A stretch of DNA of 64,000 nt from positions 50,067-114,066 of the forward strand of contig CALQLO010000005.1 of NCBI GenBank assembly GCA_943331445.1. Direction: 5' to 3'. Positions 7,807-15,807 of this stretch are shown here, one piece after another (the first letter of the stretch is position 1; the number at the start of each line of letters is the position of its first letter). Source of the stretch: Akkermansia muciniphila (GTDB taxonomy: Bacteria > Verrucomicrobiota > Verrucomicrobiia > Opitutales > UBA953). The translations under genes were made by a program, and so were the position numbers. The notes under the pieces are model-generated. The model saw only the letters and a program-made list of their open reading frames with translations, was not told the origin of the DNA and did not search any database.

Positions 7807-9246
7807 TTAGGCCCCTGGCGCTTCGATCGGCGGCACGGCACGTAATTGCACGCTATCGATGACGGTCGGGCCGAGGATGACGTTCGTCACGATGACGAGT
7901 ACCTGACCAGGCACGCAGAGGCCTTCATCCCGAAGACGAATAAGCGCGAGGGTGATATTGTCTTCGGCCTTGGGCTGAAACTTCACCTGAAAAGATTCGA
8001 CGCCCCAAAGCAGGCTCATCTTCCGGTGCACAGCTTCTTCCTCCATGAACGCATAGATGGGGCAACCGACGGCCCGGAGTGATGAAAGGGTCCGCGGCAC
8101 GTCGCCGTTACGGGTGAAGGCGATGATGCCGGTGTTGCCCAGATCCTGCGCCAAGCCCGCGGCCGCCCGGAGGAGTTTAATCTTCGGGGTTTCGTTATCC
8201 TGCTCAGCGGAGAGTTTCCGCGGCAGTTCGTGTTCGGTAGTGGAGGCGATGCGGGCCATCACTTCGACACAGCGGATGGGGTGCTTGCCAGTCGTCGTCT
8301 CGCCCGAGAGCATGACGGAGTCGGCCATTTCGTTGACGGCATTAGAGACGTCGGTGACCTCGGCGCGCGTGGGCACCGGGTTCTGGATCATGGACTCGAG
8401 CATGTGCGTCGCGACGATGACGGGCTTGCGGCATGCAATGGCCATGGCCACCGCTTTGCGCTGAATGAGCGGCAGGGTTTCGTAGGGGATCTCGATGCCA
8501 AGATCGCCCCGCGCCACCATCAAAGCATCCGTCGCATTCAGGATCGAGCCGAGGTGCTCGATCGCGGATTGGTCCTCGATCTTGGAGATGATCTGCGCCT
8601 TGGAGTGATGCTCAAGTAGGAGGCGTCGGAGTGAATCGACATCGGCGGCTTCGCGGACGAAAGAGAGGGCGTAGAAGTCCACGCCGACTTCGCAGCCCAC
8701 CGCGACATCGGCGCGGTCTTTGTCGGTGAGTGCCGGGAGGTCGACCTTCACGCCAGGTAGGTTAATGTGGCGCCGGCTGCCCAACGGGCCTGGCTGCTCG
8801 ACTTTACAGCGCAGGCGATCCGCTTTTTGTTCCAATACCCGCAGCTGGATGAGGCCGTTGTCGACGAGGACGATGCCGCCCACGGGGACCGCAGTGATCA
8901 TCTTGGGGTAATTAGTCGGAATGACTAAGACATCGCCATCGGCCTTGGCATCCTCGGAGCCGGTGACGTCTACGAGCTGTCCCGTGGTTAGCTGGGTGGA
9001 TTCAGTGCGGGCGCCCGTGCGGATTTCCGGACCTTTGATGTCCATCATCACGCCGAGCTCTTTCTTCATGCGCTTGCTGACCATCCGCACGCGCTCGACG
9101 GTCTTACGCACCCAGGCATGGTCGGCGTGGGCCATGTTCAGGCGGACGACGTTGGCCCCGGCGTTGATAATCGCTTCAAGCTGCGCCTCTGATTCCGTGG
9201 CGGGCCCGATAGTGAAAGTGATACGCGTATGACGAAAGGACTTCAC
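7807..9246 (-). CDS. pyk: Pyruvate kinase
   Basis: Converts phosphoenolpyruvate and ADP to pyruvate and ATP in glycolysis. Visible motifs are FTIGPAT, MMDIKGPEIRTG, ISKIEDQ with the catalytic lysine, MVARGDLGIEI, ATHMLESM and the C-terminal domain with GIIAFTRNG. Counting from the GTG at 9246 (479 residues), the potassium-site region reads RLNMAH (N37, A39) and MDIKG (D69, I70), where the family usually has RLNFSH and LDTKG. The frame extends to an ATG at 9282, which would add 12 unconserved residues; the start is uncertain. The gene lies in the same direction as trmB, about 90 bases downstream of it. Confidence 0.93.
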   Translation of the reverse strand: MKSFRHTRITFTIGPATESEAQLEAIINAGANVVRLNMAHADHAWVRKTVERVRMVSKRMKKELGVMMDIKGPEIRTGARTESTQLTTGQLVDVTGSEDAKADGDVLVIPTNYPKMITAVPVGGIVLVDNGLIQLRVLEQKADRLRCKVEQPGPLGSRRHINLPGVKVDLPALTDKDRADVAVGCEVGVDFYALSFVREAADVDSLRRLLLEHHSKAQIISKIEDQSAIEHLGSILNATDALMVARGDLGIEIPYETLPLIQRKAVAMAIACRKPVIVATHMLESMIQNPVPTRAEVTDVSNAVNEMADSVMLSGETTTGKHPIRCVEVMARIASTTEHELPRKLSAEQDNETPKIKLLRAAAGLAQDLGNTGIIAFTRNGDVPRTLSSLRAVGCPIYAFMEEEAVHRKMSLLWGVESFQVKFQPKAEDNITLALIRLRDEGLCVPGQVLVIVTNVILGPTVIDSVQLRAVPPIEAPGA

Positions 9247-9335
9247 GGTCTTTATGACTAGGAATGAAAGCCTGCGGTGCAAGGGAAAGCATTAGAGAGG
9301 CTTAACCCCTCCCCATGAGTCACTTATCGTGGAGC

Positions 9336-9944
9336 TTAACCAACTAGGTCAGCGATAACGTCGCGCTTATCTTTCATTCGCTCCTCGAAGAAGGTCTTTT
9401 GTTCAAAGGGCCAGGTTTGTTCGGGTTGGATTTGCCAACGCGGGTGGGCCCCGAGGAACTCCGTCGTCCACGCGAAATAATCGGCATCATCCGTGCGGAA
9501 GTGTAGGCGTGTGCCGATGGCCGACCGGCGGGCGAGTAAGTCGAGGCTCTCTGGGCAGATGAAGCGGTTCTTGTGGTGCTTCTTTTTCGGCCACGGGTCG
9601 GGGTAGAGAATAAAGATTTTGCGCAGGATAATCGGAGCCGGCAGTGCTTCCAGAAATTCCATCGCTTCGGCTTTCAGGAAAATCAGGTTATCCAGTTTGC
9701 CCAAGGACTGTTTGCGCTGGGAGCGTGCGACGCGGTGCGTGATCAAGTCGATGCCGACGCAGAACTCTCCCGGATGTGCGGCGGCGTAAGCGGCTAGCCA
9801 GTGTCCGTGCCCGCAGCCCAACTCAAAGGTGATGTCGCCTCGCCCCGCTAACCCTTCGGCCAAGGTGGCCCCTAACCGGGCGACGTTGGCCGCCCGCCGG
9901 GCATCCGCCCATTCCTTGCCCATGACTTTCGTGTGCTCCGGCAT
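9336..9944 (-). CDS. trmB: tRNA (guanine-N7)-methyltransferase TrmB
   Basis: Methylates G46 in the variable loop of tRNAs using SAM. The 202-residue product has the SAM-binding stretch FELGCGHGHWL, the acidic turn VGIDL and the family signature PDPWPKKKHHKNRF, which binds tRNA and substrate guanine. The frame is open upstream to 10049, but that part is low-complexity and contains a palindromic repeat, so ATG at 9944 is chosen. Length is normal for the family (200-240). The upstream gap holds one palindromic repeat. Confidence 0.93.
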   Translation of the reverse strand: MPEHTKVMGKEWADARRAANVARLGATLAEGLAGRGDITFELGCGHGHWLAAYAAAHPGEFCVGIDLITHRVARSQRKQSLGKLDNLIFLKAEAMEFLEALPAPIILRKIFILYPDPWPKKKHHKNRFICPESLDLLARRSAIGTRLHFRTDDADYFAWTTEFLGAHPRWQIQPEQTWPFEQKTFFEERMKDKRDVIADLVG

Positions 9945-10000
9945 CGAGGGGGTTAAGAGGGAAAGGGTCAGGGGAGGCAAGTGAGGGCTAAGGGAGGGTG

Positions 10001-10024
10001 GGGCAGCACCGCGTGCTGCCCTAG
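10001..10024. repeat. Palindromic repeat (GCAGCACCGCGTGCTGC family)
   Basis: GGGCAGCAC/GTGCTGCCC inverted repeat followed by TAG, same family as at 5148 and 7437. It lies in the divergent gap upstream of trmB. Confidence 0.8.
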
Positions 10025-10135
10025 TTGACCCCCTCAATAAGCTCCCCATAACCCTAGCCCTCCCGGCACGCCATAGGGGTGCTGGGAATAACTCCGGCTT
10101 CCCTCGCTGGGGCGCTTGGAGTCTCTTGAGGGCCT

Positions 10136-10573
10136 ATGGCCAAGGTAGACATCGAGATTGTGCAGAAAGTCCTCAAGGAGAGCGGGGTCGACGTGCGCGT
10201 CGCCGCCGCCATCCTTAATCAGATTCGCGAAGCCGCGGCCGAAGAAGCGGTCGAGCGCGAGAAGCCGGCCAAGAAGCAGATGCTCGTTTTGGTCAGCGAA
10301 CCAGAAGAGGGGCTGCCCAAGGATCTGACGGGTTGGATTGTCCAACTCCTTGAAGATGACGACCCCAAGGAGGTCGCCGACAAGATCGTCGATGTCGCCA
10401 AGGCCTTTAATGAATCGCCGAAGGGCCAGCGCCTGCCGGTCGAATCTTTCGGCGACGCCGTGCAGAGTATTTCTGGAAAACTTTTCAAGGAGAGCGATCT
10501 GTGGATTAAGACGCGCGAACCGGTGCGCATCATCCCGGTGAAGAACTCTATCGGCCGCCGTCGCCGCGATTAA
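10136..10573 (+). CDS. Hypothetical protein, charged, 145 residues
   Basis: I do not recognise this family. The product is soluble and strongly charged, with a helical N-terminal half rich in Glu, Lys and Ala and no signal peptide or membrane segment. A hydrophobic strand (MLVLVSE) follows at about residue 48. The C-terminus is basic (NSIGRRRRD). Codon use matches the neighbouring core genes and the clean ATG start supports a real gene. It stands alone between trmB and the desaturase. The arginine tail could contact nucleic acid, but that is only a guess. Confidence 0.7.
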   Translation: MAKVDIEIVQKVLKESGVDVRVAAAILNQIREAAAEEAVEREKPAKKQMLVLVSEPEEGLPKDLTGWIVQLLEDDDPKEVADKIVDVAKAFNESPKGQRLPVESFGDAVQSISGKLFKESDLWIKTREPVRIIPVKNSIGRRRRD

Positions 10574-10704
10574 GTAAATTCGCCCAATTGTCTTTTTTGG
10601 AACAGAACTTTCCGAAAAAGCGAATTTAGACGCGGTTTTTACCGCCTTCGGATGCTCGATTGCACTCGCATTTGCGGGCACCGTTCCGCAACCTTTGCTC
10701 CTAT

Positions 10705-11898
10705 ATGAAGTTCAAAAACTTCCCAATCTACCGCATTGAGTGGGTGACCTCTGCCTTCCTCATCGGTACGGCCTTCCTTTCGCTGACGGTGGTGCCCTGG
10801 TTCCTTTGGACCCAGTTCAACCTGCCGGTCGACGCTGCCAACAAGGTCCATGGCTGGGGCTTTGTCTGGGCATTGTTCGTCTTTTATTACTACGCCACGG
10901 GCTTTGGTATCACCCTGGGCTACCACCGCCTGTTCTCCCATATCTCCTTCAAGGCCAAGTGGCCGGTGAAGCTCTTCGTGCTGCTCTTCGGTGCCGCTTC
11001 TTTCGAAAATTCGGCCCATGATTGGTGCGCCGACCACCGTATCCACCATAAGCACGTGGATGAAGATGAAGACCCGTATGATATCTCCAAGGGCTTCTTT
11101 TACGCCCATATCGGCTGGCTTCTCTTCCGCCTCAAGCCGCCGGCCCCCATCACGAACGTCAAGGACCTCGAAGCCGACCCCCTCGTCATGTGGCAGCACC
11201 GCTACGTCCAATGGATCGGTGCTTTCGTGGGCTTCGTGGTGCCGGCGATTCTGGGCTACGCTTACGCCAAGATCTTTTACCCCGAGTATGACAATGCCGG
11301 CATGACGGCTCTCGCCGCCTTCCTTATCGCCGGCCTGCTCCGCACGGTCGTCGTCCAGCAAGGCACGTTTTGCATTAACTCGCTCTGCCATATGATCGGC
11401 CGCCAGCCTTACTCCACCGATCACAGCGCGCGCGACAGCGGCGCGGTCGCGCTCCTCACCTTCGGCGAGGGTTACCATAACTATCACCACGAATTCCAGC
11501 ACGACTACCGTAACGGCGTGAAGCCCTGGCAGTTCGATCCGACGAAGTGGATTATCTGGACGCTCTCCAAGGTCGGCCTCACCGAAGACCTCCGCCGCGT
11601 GCCGGATTCCCGTATCATGGCCGCCGAGCTCAAGGAAAAGAGCCGTACGCTCGGTCGTGATATCGATTCCCTGGCCGCCCGCCTAGATGAGCGCTCCCGC
11701 GAATTGAAAGCGAAGACGATTACCGCTGCCCACGAACTCGCCACCGAACTTGCCCGCCGCGCCGAAGCCTTGAAAGAAGCCGCCGCGACGAAGGCCGATG
11801 TGGCCCATGAAACGATGGTCGAGCTGCGCGGCTTGCTGAATCAGGCAGCCTCCTACCTCGAAGTGCTCCGTCGCGCCGACGCGGGTTCCGCCGCCTAA
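10705..11898 (+). CDS. Acyl-CoA desaturase with helical C-terminal extension
   Basis: A membrane di-iron fatty-acid desaturase of the delta-9 type. The three histidine boxes are present: HRLFSH (74-79), HRIHH (111-115) and HNYHH near 270, with several hydrophobic segments between. The frame is open from 10660, but ATG at 10705 gives a normal N-terminus. After the catalytic domain (about residue 290) comes an unusual tail of about 100 residues, rich in Ala, Glu, Lys and Arg and predicted by eye to be long helix or coiled coil. Family members usually end near 290-330. It is followed convergently by a phosphatase gene with which it shares the last bases. Confidence 0.9.
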   Translation: MKFKNFPIYRIEWVTSAFLIGTAFLSLTVVPWFLWTQFNLPVDAANKVHGWGFVWALFVFYYYATGFGITLGYHRLFSHISFKAKWPVKLFVLLFGAASFENSAHDWCADHRIHHKHVDEDEDPYDISKGFFYAHIGWLLFRLKPPAPITNVKDLEADPLVMWQHRYVQWIGAFVGFVVPAILGYAYAKIFYPEYDNAGMTALAAFLIAGLLRTVVVQQGTFCINSLCHMIGRQPYSTDHSARDSGAVALLTFGEGYHNYHHEFQHDYRNGVKPWQFDPTKWIIWTLSKVGLTEDLRRVPDSRIMAAELKEKSRTLGRDIDSLAARLDERSRELKAKTITAAHELATELARRAEALKEAAATKADVAHETMVELRGLLNQAASYLEVLRRADAGSAA

Positions 11899-12368
11899 GC
11901 CCCGGCCTGACCTGTCAGCTCTTTCATCAGCTCGAGGATTCGTCCTTCGATCTGAGGAAGGGCTTCCGTGGGCTGGGCGAAGTCGATGTCGTGCACGGTC
12001 CAATAATCAATTCGGTCCGCCCATTCAGGGTGAGACTGGAGCATCATGGCGTAATGTTCGTCCCGCTTGAGGGCGATGGTCCGGTGGGCGCGCTCCAGGT
12101 CTTCGCGCCTCAGCTGGGTGGGGGCCGCCCCGGTCAGCTCCAGCGGAATGCCCAGTTCGCCTAGGCGTTTTTCGGTGTCCCGGGAGATCAGGGTGGGCTC
12201 ATCGGCGACCAAAGAGGTGAGGAGGCCGCGTGAAAAGGCCCGGGCGGGATGCCCCGTCCGGCGGGCATGCCAGTTGAATAAGGCCTCGGCGTGGCGGCTC
12301 CGGTAGAAGTTGCCCGTACAGACGAACAGGAAAAGGGGGCCAGAATCTGCGCTTGTGCGTTGGGACAT
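11895..12368 (-). CDS. Low-molecular-weight protein tyrosine phosphatase-like protein
   Basis: The N-terminus has CTGNFYRSR, matching the C-x5-R catalytic loop of the LMW-PTP family (also shared with arsenate reductases). The nucleophile would be the cysteine near residue 17. A likely general acid is an Asp in HDIDF near 127, although the usual Asp-Pro pair is not seen. Length (157) fits the family. Its stop overlaps the end of the convergent desaturase gene. The substrate is unknown; phosphoprotein or small phosphoester are both possible. Confidence 0.8.
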   Translation of the reverse strand: MSQRTSADSGPLFLFVCTGNFYRSRHAEALFNWHARRTGHPARAFSRGLLTSLVADEPTLISRDTEKRLGELGIPLELTGAAPTQLRREDLERAHRTIALKRDEHYAMMLQSHPEWADRIDYWTVHDIDFAQPTEALPQIEGRILELMKELTGQAGA

Positions 12369-12403
12369 GCTCGGTAGAGTCCCCGCAACCTAACCTCACT
12401 GCC

Positions 12404-12652
12404 ATGGTACGCAATCTGTTCGTTCTCTCCCTCCTTTCCTTCGCTGTTGTCGGTTGCATGGGCCCTAAGAAGGGTCCTAGCCCCGTCACCGACGGCGGCG
12501 TTGACACCACGGCGCTTCCGGCCGCAGGTCTCGTCCCGGTCAACACGACCTTGACGCCTGATCCGGCTCCGGCTGCTCCGGCTGCCCCAGCCAAGAAGGC
12601 TCCCGCTAAGTCGAAGGGCAAGCTGCCCCTCGGCAACTCTAGCAATAAGTAA
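12404..12652 (+). CDS. Small putative lipoprotein
   Basis: An 82-residue product with a lipoprotein signal: MVRNLFVLSLLSFAVVGC, where the final Cys fits a lipobox. The mature part is low complexity and rich in Pro, Ala and Lys, ending GNSSNK. No domain is recognisable. The frame is open from 12353, but ATG at 12404 starts the signal peptide. It ends convergently with the epimerase gene, and both stop codons lie inside an 18-bp perfect palindrome. Confidence 0.75.
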   Translation: MVRNLFVLSLLSFAVVGCMGPKKGPSPVTDGGVDTTALPAAGLVPVNTTLTPDPAPAAPAAPAKKAPAKSKGKLPLGNSSNK

Positions 12653-12666
12653 GCCGTACGGCTTAC
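12649..12666. repeat. 18-bp perfect palindrome over two convergent stops
   Basis: GTAAGCCGTACGGCTTAC reads the same on both strands. It contains the TAA of the lipoprotein gene and the TAA of the opposing epimerase gene. No T-run follows, so a terminator role is not established. Confidence 0.7.
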
Positions 12667-13592
12667 ATCAACGACACTTCGGTGACGAAGGTGTCGACCT
12701 GACCGGGCTCCGCAAAACGGAGCCCGTTCTTATGTTCGGGGCTGTTGGGCGGGCCCATCCACGGTTCCACGCAATAGAACGGCGCCTCAGGGTCCGCGGT
12801 CCAGGTGACGACGGTCGCCCAGCTGCCCGGAATCGCTTCTTCGCCGACTTTCACGGTGATGTCTTCTTCCCCTGACTTGGGGCCGAAGCTGAGCGTGGCC
12901 GATTTCAGGTTGGTGAAGATGCAGTCGGAGAGATGCGGGTTATCGAAACCAATCTCGCTCGCGCCTTTGAGCTCAGCGAACGGCACAAGCTTCCCGTCGG
13001 CGGCATGCCGCCATTGTTTCTTTGACGGGATCTTAATGACATAATCGCGCCGGCTCAGGCCCGCATGCCATGGCAGCGTGAAATAGAAGTGATGCCCAGC
13101 GCACCAGGGCAGGGGCTTGCTGTCGCGATTCTCAAACTCAAAAGTGATCCGCAGGAAGAGCTCAAGGAAGTCGAAGCGAATCCGGAAGTCATACGCGAAG
13201 GGGTAGCAGCTCCGCCCCCGCTCGTCTTGCACTAAGCGCACGACGGCATACTTGGGGCCGCTCTCGACGATTTCAAAGACGGCATCACGGGCGAAGCCGT
13301 GCTGGGGCATGGGCCGCTTGACGCCATCCGCAGCCTTCCAAGCGAACTTCTCCCCGTCTGCGTAATTGCGCCCCATGAAGGGGAAGAGAATGGGGTTTCC
13401 GCCTCGGACGTGCCCGATTTTATCGAGCTCCATGGGTGCCCCTTCCGGCCAGAAAAGGATTTCCCGATGCCCAGTCGGCACATCGAGCTTCCAGCGCATC
13501 AGCCGAGCGCCGCGCGTCAGGCAGGTCTCATAGGTCGAAGCGCCGACTTTCCACCGCTCCATGGGCACGCCGTTCTCTTCAAAGCTCTGCAT
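12663..13592 (-). CDS. Aldose 1-epimerase family protein
   Basis: A galactose-mutarotase-fold protein of 309 residues that probably interconverts anomers of a sugar or sugar phosphate. Visible features are NPILFPFMGRN, the HGFARD motif, the GHHFYF motif carrying the likely catalytic histidine, and the late YCVEPWMGPPNSPEH segment. There is no signal peptide, so it acts in the cytoplasm. Substrate cannot be told. It ends tail to tail with the small lipoprotein gene and lies downstream of the DUF1295 gene on the same strand, about 45 bases away. Confidence 0.85.
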   Translation of the reverse strand: MQSFEENGVPMERWKVGASTYETCLTRGARLMRWKLDVPTGHREILFWPEGAPMELDKIGHVRGGNPILFPFMGRNYADGEKFAWKAADGVKRPMPQHGFARDAVFEIVESGPKYAVVRLVQDERGRSCYPFAYDFRIRFDFLELFLRITFEFENRDSKPLPWCAGHHFYFTLPWHAGLSRRDYVIKIPSKKQWRHAADGKLVPFAELKGASEIGFDNPHLSDCIFTNLKSATLSFGPKSGEEDITVKVGEEAIPGSWATVVTWTADPEAPFYCVEPWMGPPNSPEHKNGLRFAEPGQVDTFVTEVSLM

Positions 13593-13637
13593 GACGAGAG
13601 CAAACGCCCCCGCCGCTCGGTGGCAAACGCGGACTTC

Positions 13638-14450
13638 CTAGCGGCGAGGCGGCCACGGCCAGAACGCCGAGACCCTCCGCTGGGTGTCCGCATACGCAGA
13701 GCCCTTCGAGCGCAGTAATTGCTGCTCGGTCAGAGGCACGCCCGTCACGTGATTGAGCAGGTAATACATGATGGCCACACACGCCAGTCCGGGGATGCCG
13801 CGGTAGGTGCTGTTGTAACTCATGAGCAGGAATCCGACCCAGACGAGCCACTCACCAAAGTAATTCGGATGACGGCTCCACGACCAGAGTCCCCGCTCAC
13901 AGACTTTCCCTTGGTTGGCGGGATCTTTCTTGAAGGCTGCCAACTGCGCATCGGCCCATCCTTCGATGAGCATCGCCGCAATGACCACGCCGAGCCCACA
14001 CCAATGAATCAGGCCCACGGGTCCAGCTGCCCCCTGCGGGCTAGACGAAAGTAAGGGGAGGCAAAGTAAAGCCAGCGCCACGGCTTGGACGAAATAGAAA
14101 TACGCCATCCGCCCGGGCATGCCGTCGCCCGCTTCGGCCCGCATGCGCACATACCGACCGTCTTCCTGCTCGAGGTGCCCAAGGACGCGGACCGCAAGGT
14201 GCGTGCCCAGTCGGAGGCTCCAACCAATCGTCGCCAGCGCCATGAGCAGGCCTTGTCCGCCGAGCGGCATGACGGTGGTGTGCAGATAAAGCATCTGGAG
14301 TCCAACCAAGGCGAAGCCGTAGGACCAGGCGACGTCCACAATCGACCAGTTATCCAACTTGCGAGCGATCAGCCAACAGACCGCGAAATAGGCGCAGGCG
14401 ATGCCGAGCAGCGCTAAAAAGTCGTAACCGAGATTGAAGAGCGGGCTCAT
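13638..14450 (-). CDS. DUF1295 membrane protein (steroid 5-alpha-reductase-like)
   Basis: A 270-residue integral membrane protein with six or more hydrophobic segments and the family hallmark SRHPNYFGEW near residue 200, shared with isoprenylcysteine methyltransferases and steroid 5-alpha reductases. DUF1295 proteins commonly sit beside cyclopropane-fatty-acid-synthase-like enzymes and DUF1365, as here. The frame opens upstream to 14510, but the ATG at 14450 overlaps the preceding stop as ATGA, which fixes the start and indicates coupling. Its reaction is unknown; reduction or modification of a membrane lipid is inferred from context. Confidence 0.88.
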   Translation of the reverse strand: MSPLFNLGYDFLALLGIACAYFAVCWLIARKLDNWSIVDVAWSYGFALVGLQMLYLHTTVMPLGGQGLLMALATIGWSLRLGTHLAVRVLGHLEQEDGRYVRMRAEAGDGMPGRMAYFYFVQAVALALLCLPLLSSSPQGAAGPVGLIHWCGLGVVIAAMLIEGWADAQLAAFKKDPANQGKVCERGLWSWSRHPNYFGEWLVWVGFLLMSYNSTYRGIPGLACVAIMYYLLNHVTGVPLTEQQLLRSKGSAYADTQRRVSAFWPWPPRR

Positions 14451-14923
14451 GCGAGGTTCTTTTTCATCAAGCGACGGAAAGTCCACCGTAGGAAGAAATT
14501 CAGGATCCACGCGGCGAGCGGCGCGACGATCAGCCAGCCAATGATGCCATGCACGTAGGCCATCCAGAACTTCTGGAAGAAAATACTGAACGACTCATTA
14601 TACTGCTTCATGATGGCCTCGTAGGTCAGCACGATGTGCCGCGATCCGGTCACGGTCTCGCCGATGCGCATGAAGGGAATCATGAGCGCCACTTGCAGGA
14701 CGAAACTCGCATGGTTGACGATTTGCATCACCACCTGGTTCAAGCGGAAGAGGCGCCCAGCGATGATGCAGCCAATGGTGGTCGTGCCGATGAGAGGGTT
14801 GACGGCGATGGCTAGGCTGACTGAGACCGACGCCGCCACGCCTTCAGGTGTCGCCCCTTGCCGCAACTCGGCGACGAGCGGATCACGCACCTTGCGGCGA
14901 AGCCAGTCGGAGACGCGTCCCAT
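14447..14923 (-). CDS. DUF2062 membrane protein
   Basis: A 158-residue membrane protein with the DUF2062 pattern: an N-terminal amphipathic part (ATPEGVAASVSVSLAIAVNPLIG), then hydrophobic segments near 45-65, 75-95 and 120-145, and a basic C-terminus. The function of DUF2062 is not known to me beyond its frequent link to lipid and polysaccharide genes. It overlaps the DUF1295 gene by four bases and directly abuts the gene upstream, so the three form one operon. Confidence 0.8.
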   Translation of the reverse strand: MGRVSDWLRRKVRDPLVAELRQGATPEGVAASVSVSLAIAVNPLIGTTTIGCIIAGRLFRLNQVVMQIVNHASFVLQVALMIPFMRIGETVTGSRHIVLTYEAIMKQYNESFSIFFQKFWMAYVHGIIGWLIVAPLAAWILNFFLRWTFRRLMKKNLA

Positions 14924-15307
14924 TTACCCGACCTTACGCGTGAAGAACACCTTGCCAAGGTCGGTCTCGCCCTTGGCACCAAACAAGCAGAGCAGGGCGT
15001 AGCCCGCGATGGCGAAATTCCCGAGGAGCATCACGGCCACAAACCAGGCCAGGCGCACGGCGATGCTCCGTTCGCGCCAAGCGACATAGAGCCAGAAGGC
15101 CATGAATCCGAAATAGGCATCGAACATCGTGGCCAAGCCCCACGGCTCGCTGCACACGGTCACATAACCGCCGATGACGTTAATACCCTTGCCGGCATAC
15201 TCGGGGAGCGAGGAAGTCGAAGGCGCGACACAGGCATGCCATGACACCCAGGTCATGGCGGCGAGGACGACGATGAAATAGAGGATGAGGGTGCGGCGAG
15301 GTGACAT
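14924..15307 (-). CDS. Small integral membrane protein, DUF1475/DUF2834-like (tentative)
   Basis: A 127-residue protein with an N-terminal hydrophobic segment (residues 7-24) and two or three more. The segment PWGLATMFDAYFGFMAFWLYVAWRE resembles small DUF1475/DUF2834 membrane proteins that accompany fatty-acid-modifying clusters; only its pattern is recognised, so the family name is tentative. Its stop directly abuts the DUF2062 start. It is the first gene of a three-gene operon and is separated by a 500-base repeat region from the methyltransferase gene upstream on the same strand. Confidence 0.7.
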   Translation of the reverse strand: MSPRRTLILYFIVVLAAMTWVSWHACVAPSTSSLPEYAGKGINVIGGYVTVCSEPWGLATMFDAYFGFMAFWLYVAWRERSIAVRLAWFVAVMLLGNFAIAGYALLCLFGAKGETDLGKVFFTRKVG

Positions 15308-15807
15308 GGCCGCAACCTATAGGATAATTCTCCAAACGCAAATCCCCACCCCTCTAGACTAGGACGGCACCGCGTGCTGCCCTAGCCTGCCTCCTGGTAG
15401 GGACGCGTCGGCGACGCGTCCGCCTTGACCCTAATCCCATTCGGTCGCAACACCGTCGCGCCCCTACCTTCTACATTTACTTCGCAGCGGTTCTCCTTTG
15501 AGTGCCGCCTCCCAGCCGCCAACCGCTTACCGCTGCCACCTTCAACGGGTAGGGCGGGTTGTCCCCAACCCGCCGTTGAGCCGATTAATATCCGTACCTC
15601 TCTCGACATTCTATTCTCTCACCGCTCAACGGACGGCTCGGGACAGCCGTCCCTACCCAAGGCATCTCCATTCCTCTGCGTAGAGGTAGGGCGGGTTGTC
15701 CCCAGCCCGCCGTTAACCCGATCGAAATCCGTACCTCACCCGACGAACGGACGGCTGAGGACAGCCATCCCACCCTCAACCAGGCTCCGCCCTCCGCTTT
15801 CGCCGCG
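15308..15807. repeat. Repeat-filled gap with palindrome and three REPIN-like doublets
   Basis: No gene is seen. In order it holds a variant GCACCGCGTGC palindrome (15361-15385), a doublet with ACGCGTCGGCGACGCGT and CGC..ACCGTCGCG hairpins (15396-15468), a 112-base doublet framed by GGGTAGGG and CCCTACCC (15547-15658) and a shorter related doublet (about 15684-15775). The 112-base unit carries the shared spacer with ACATTCTATTCTCT. Confidence 0.85.
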
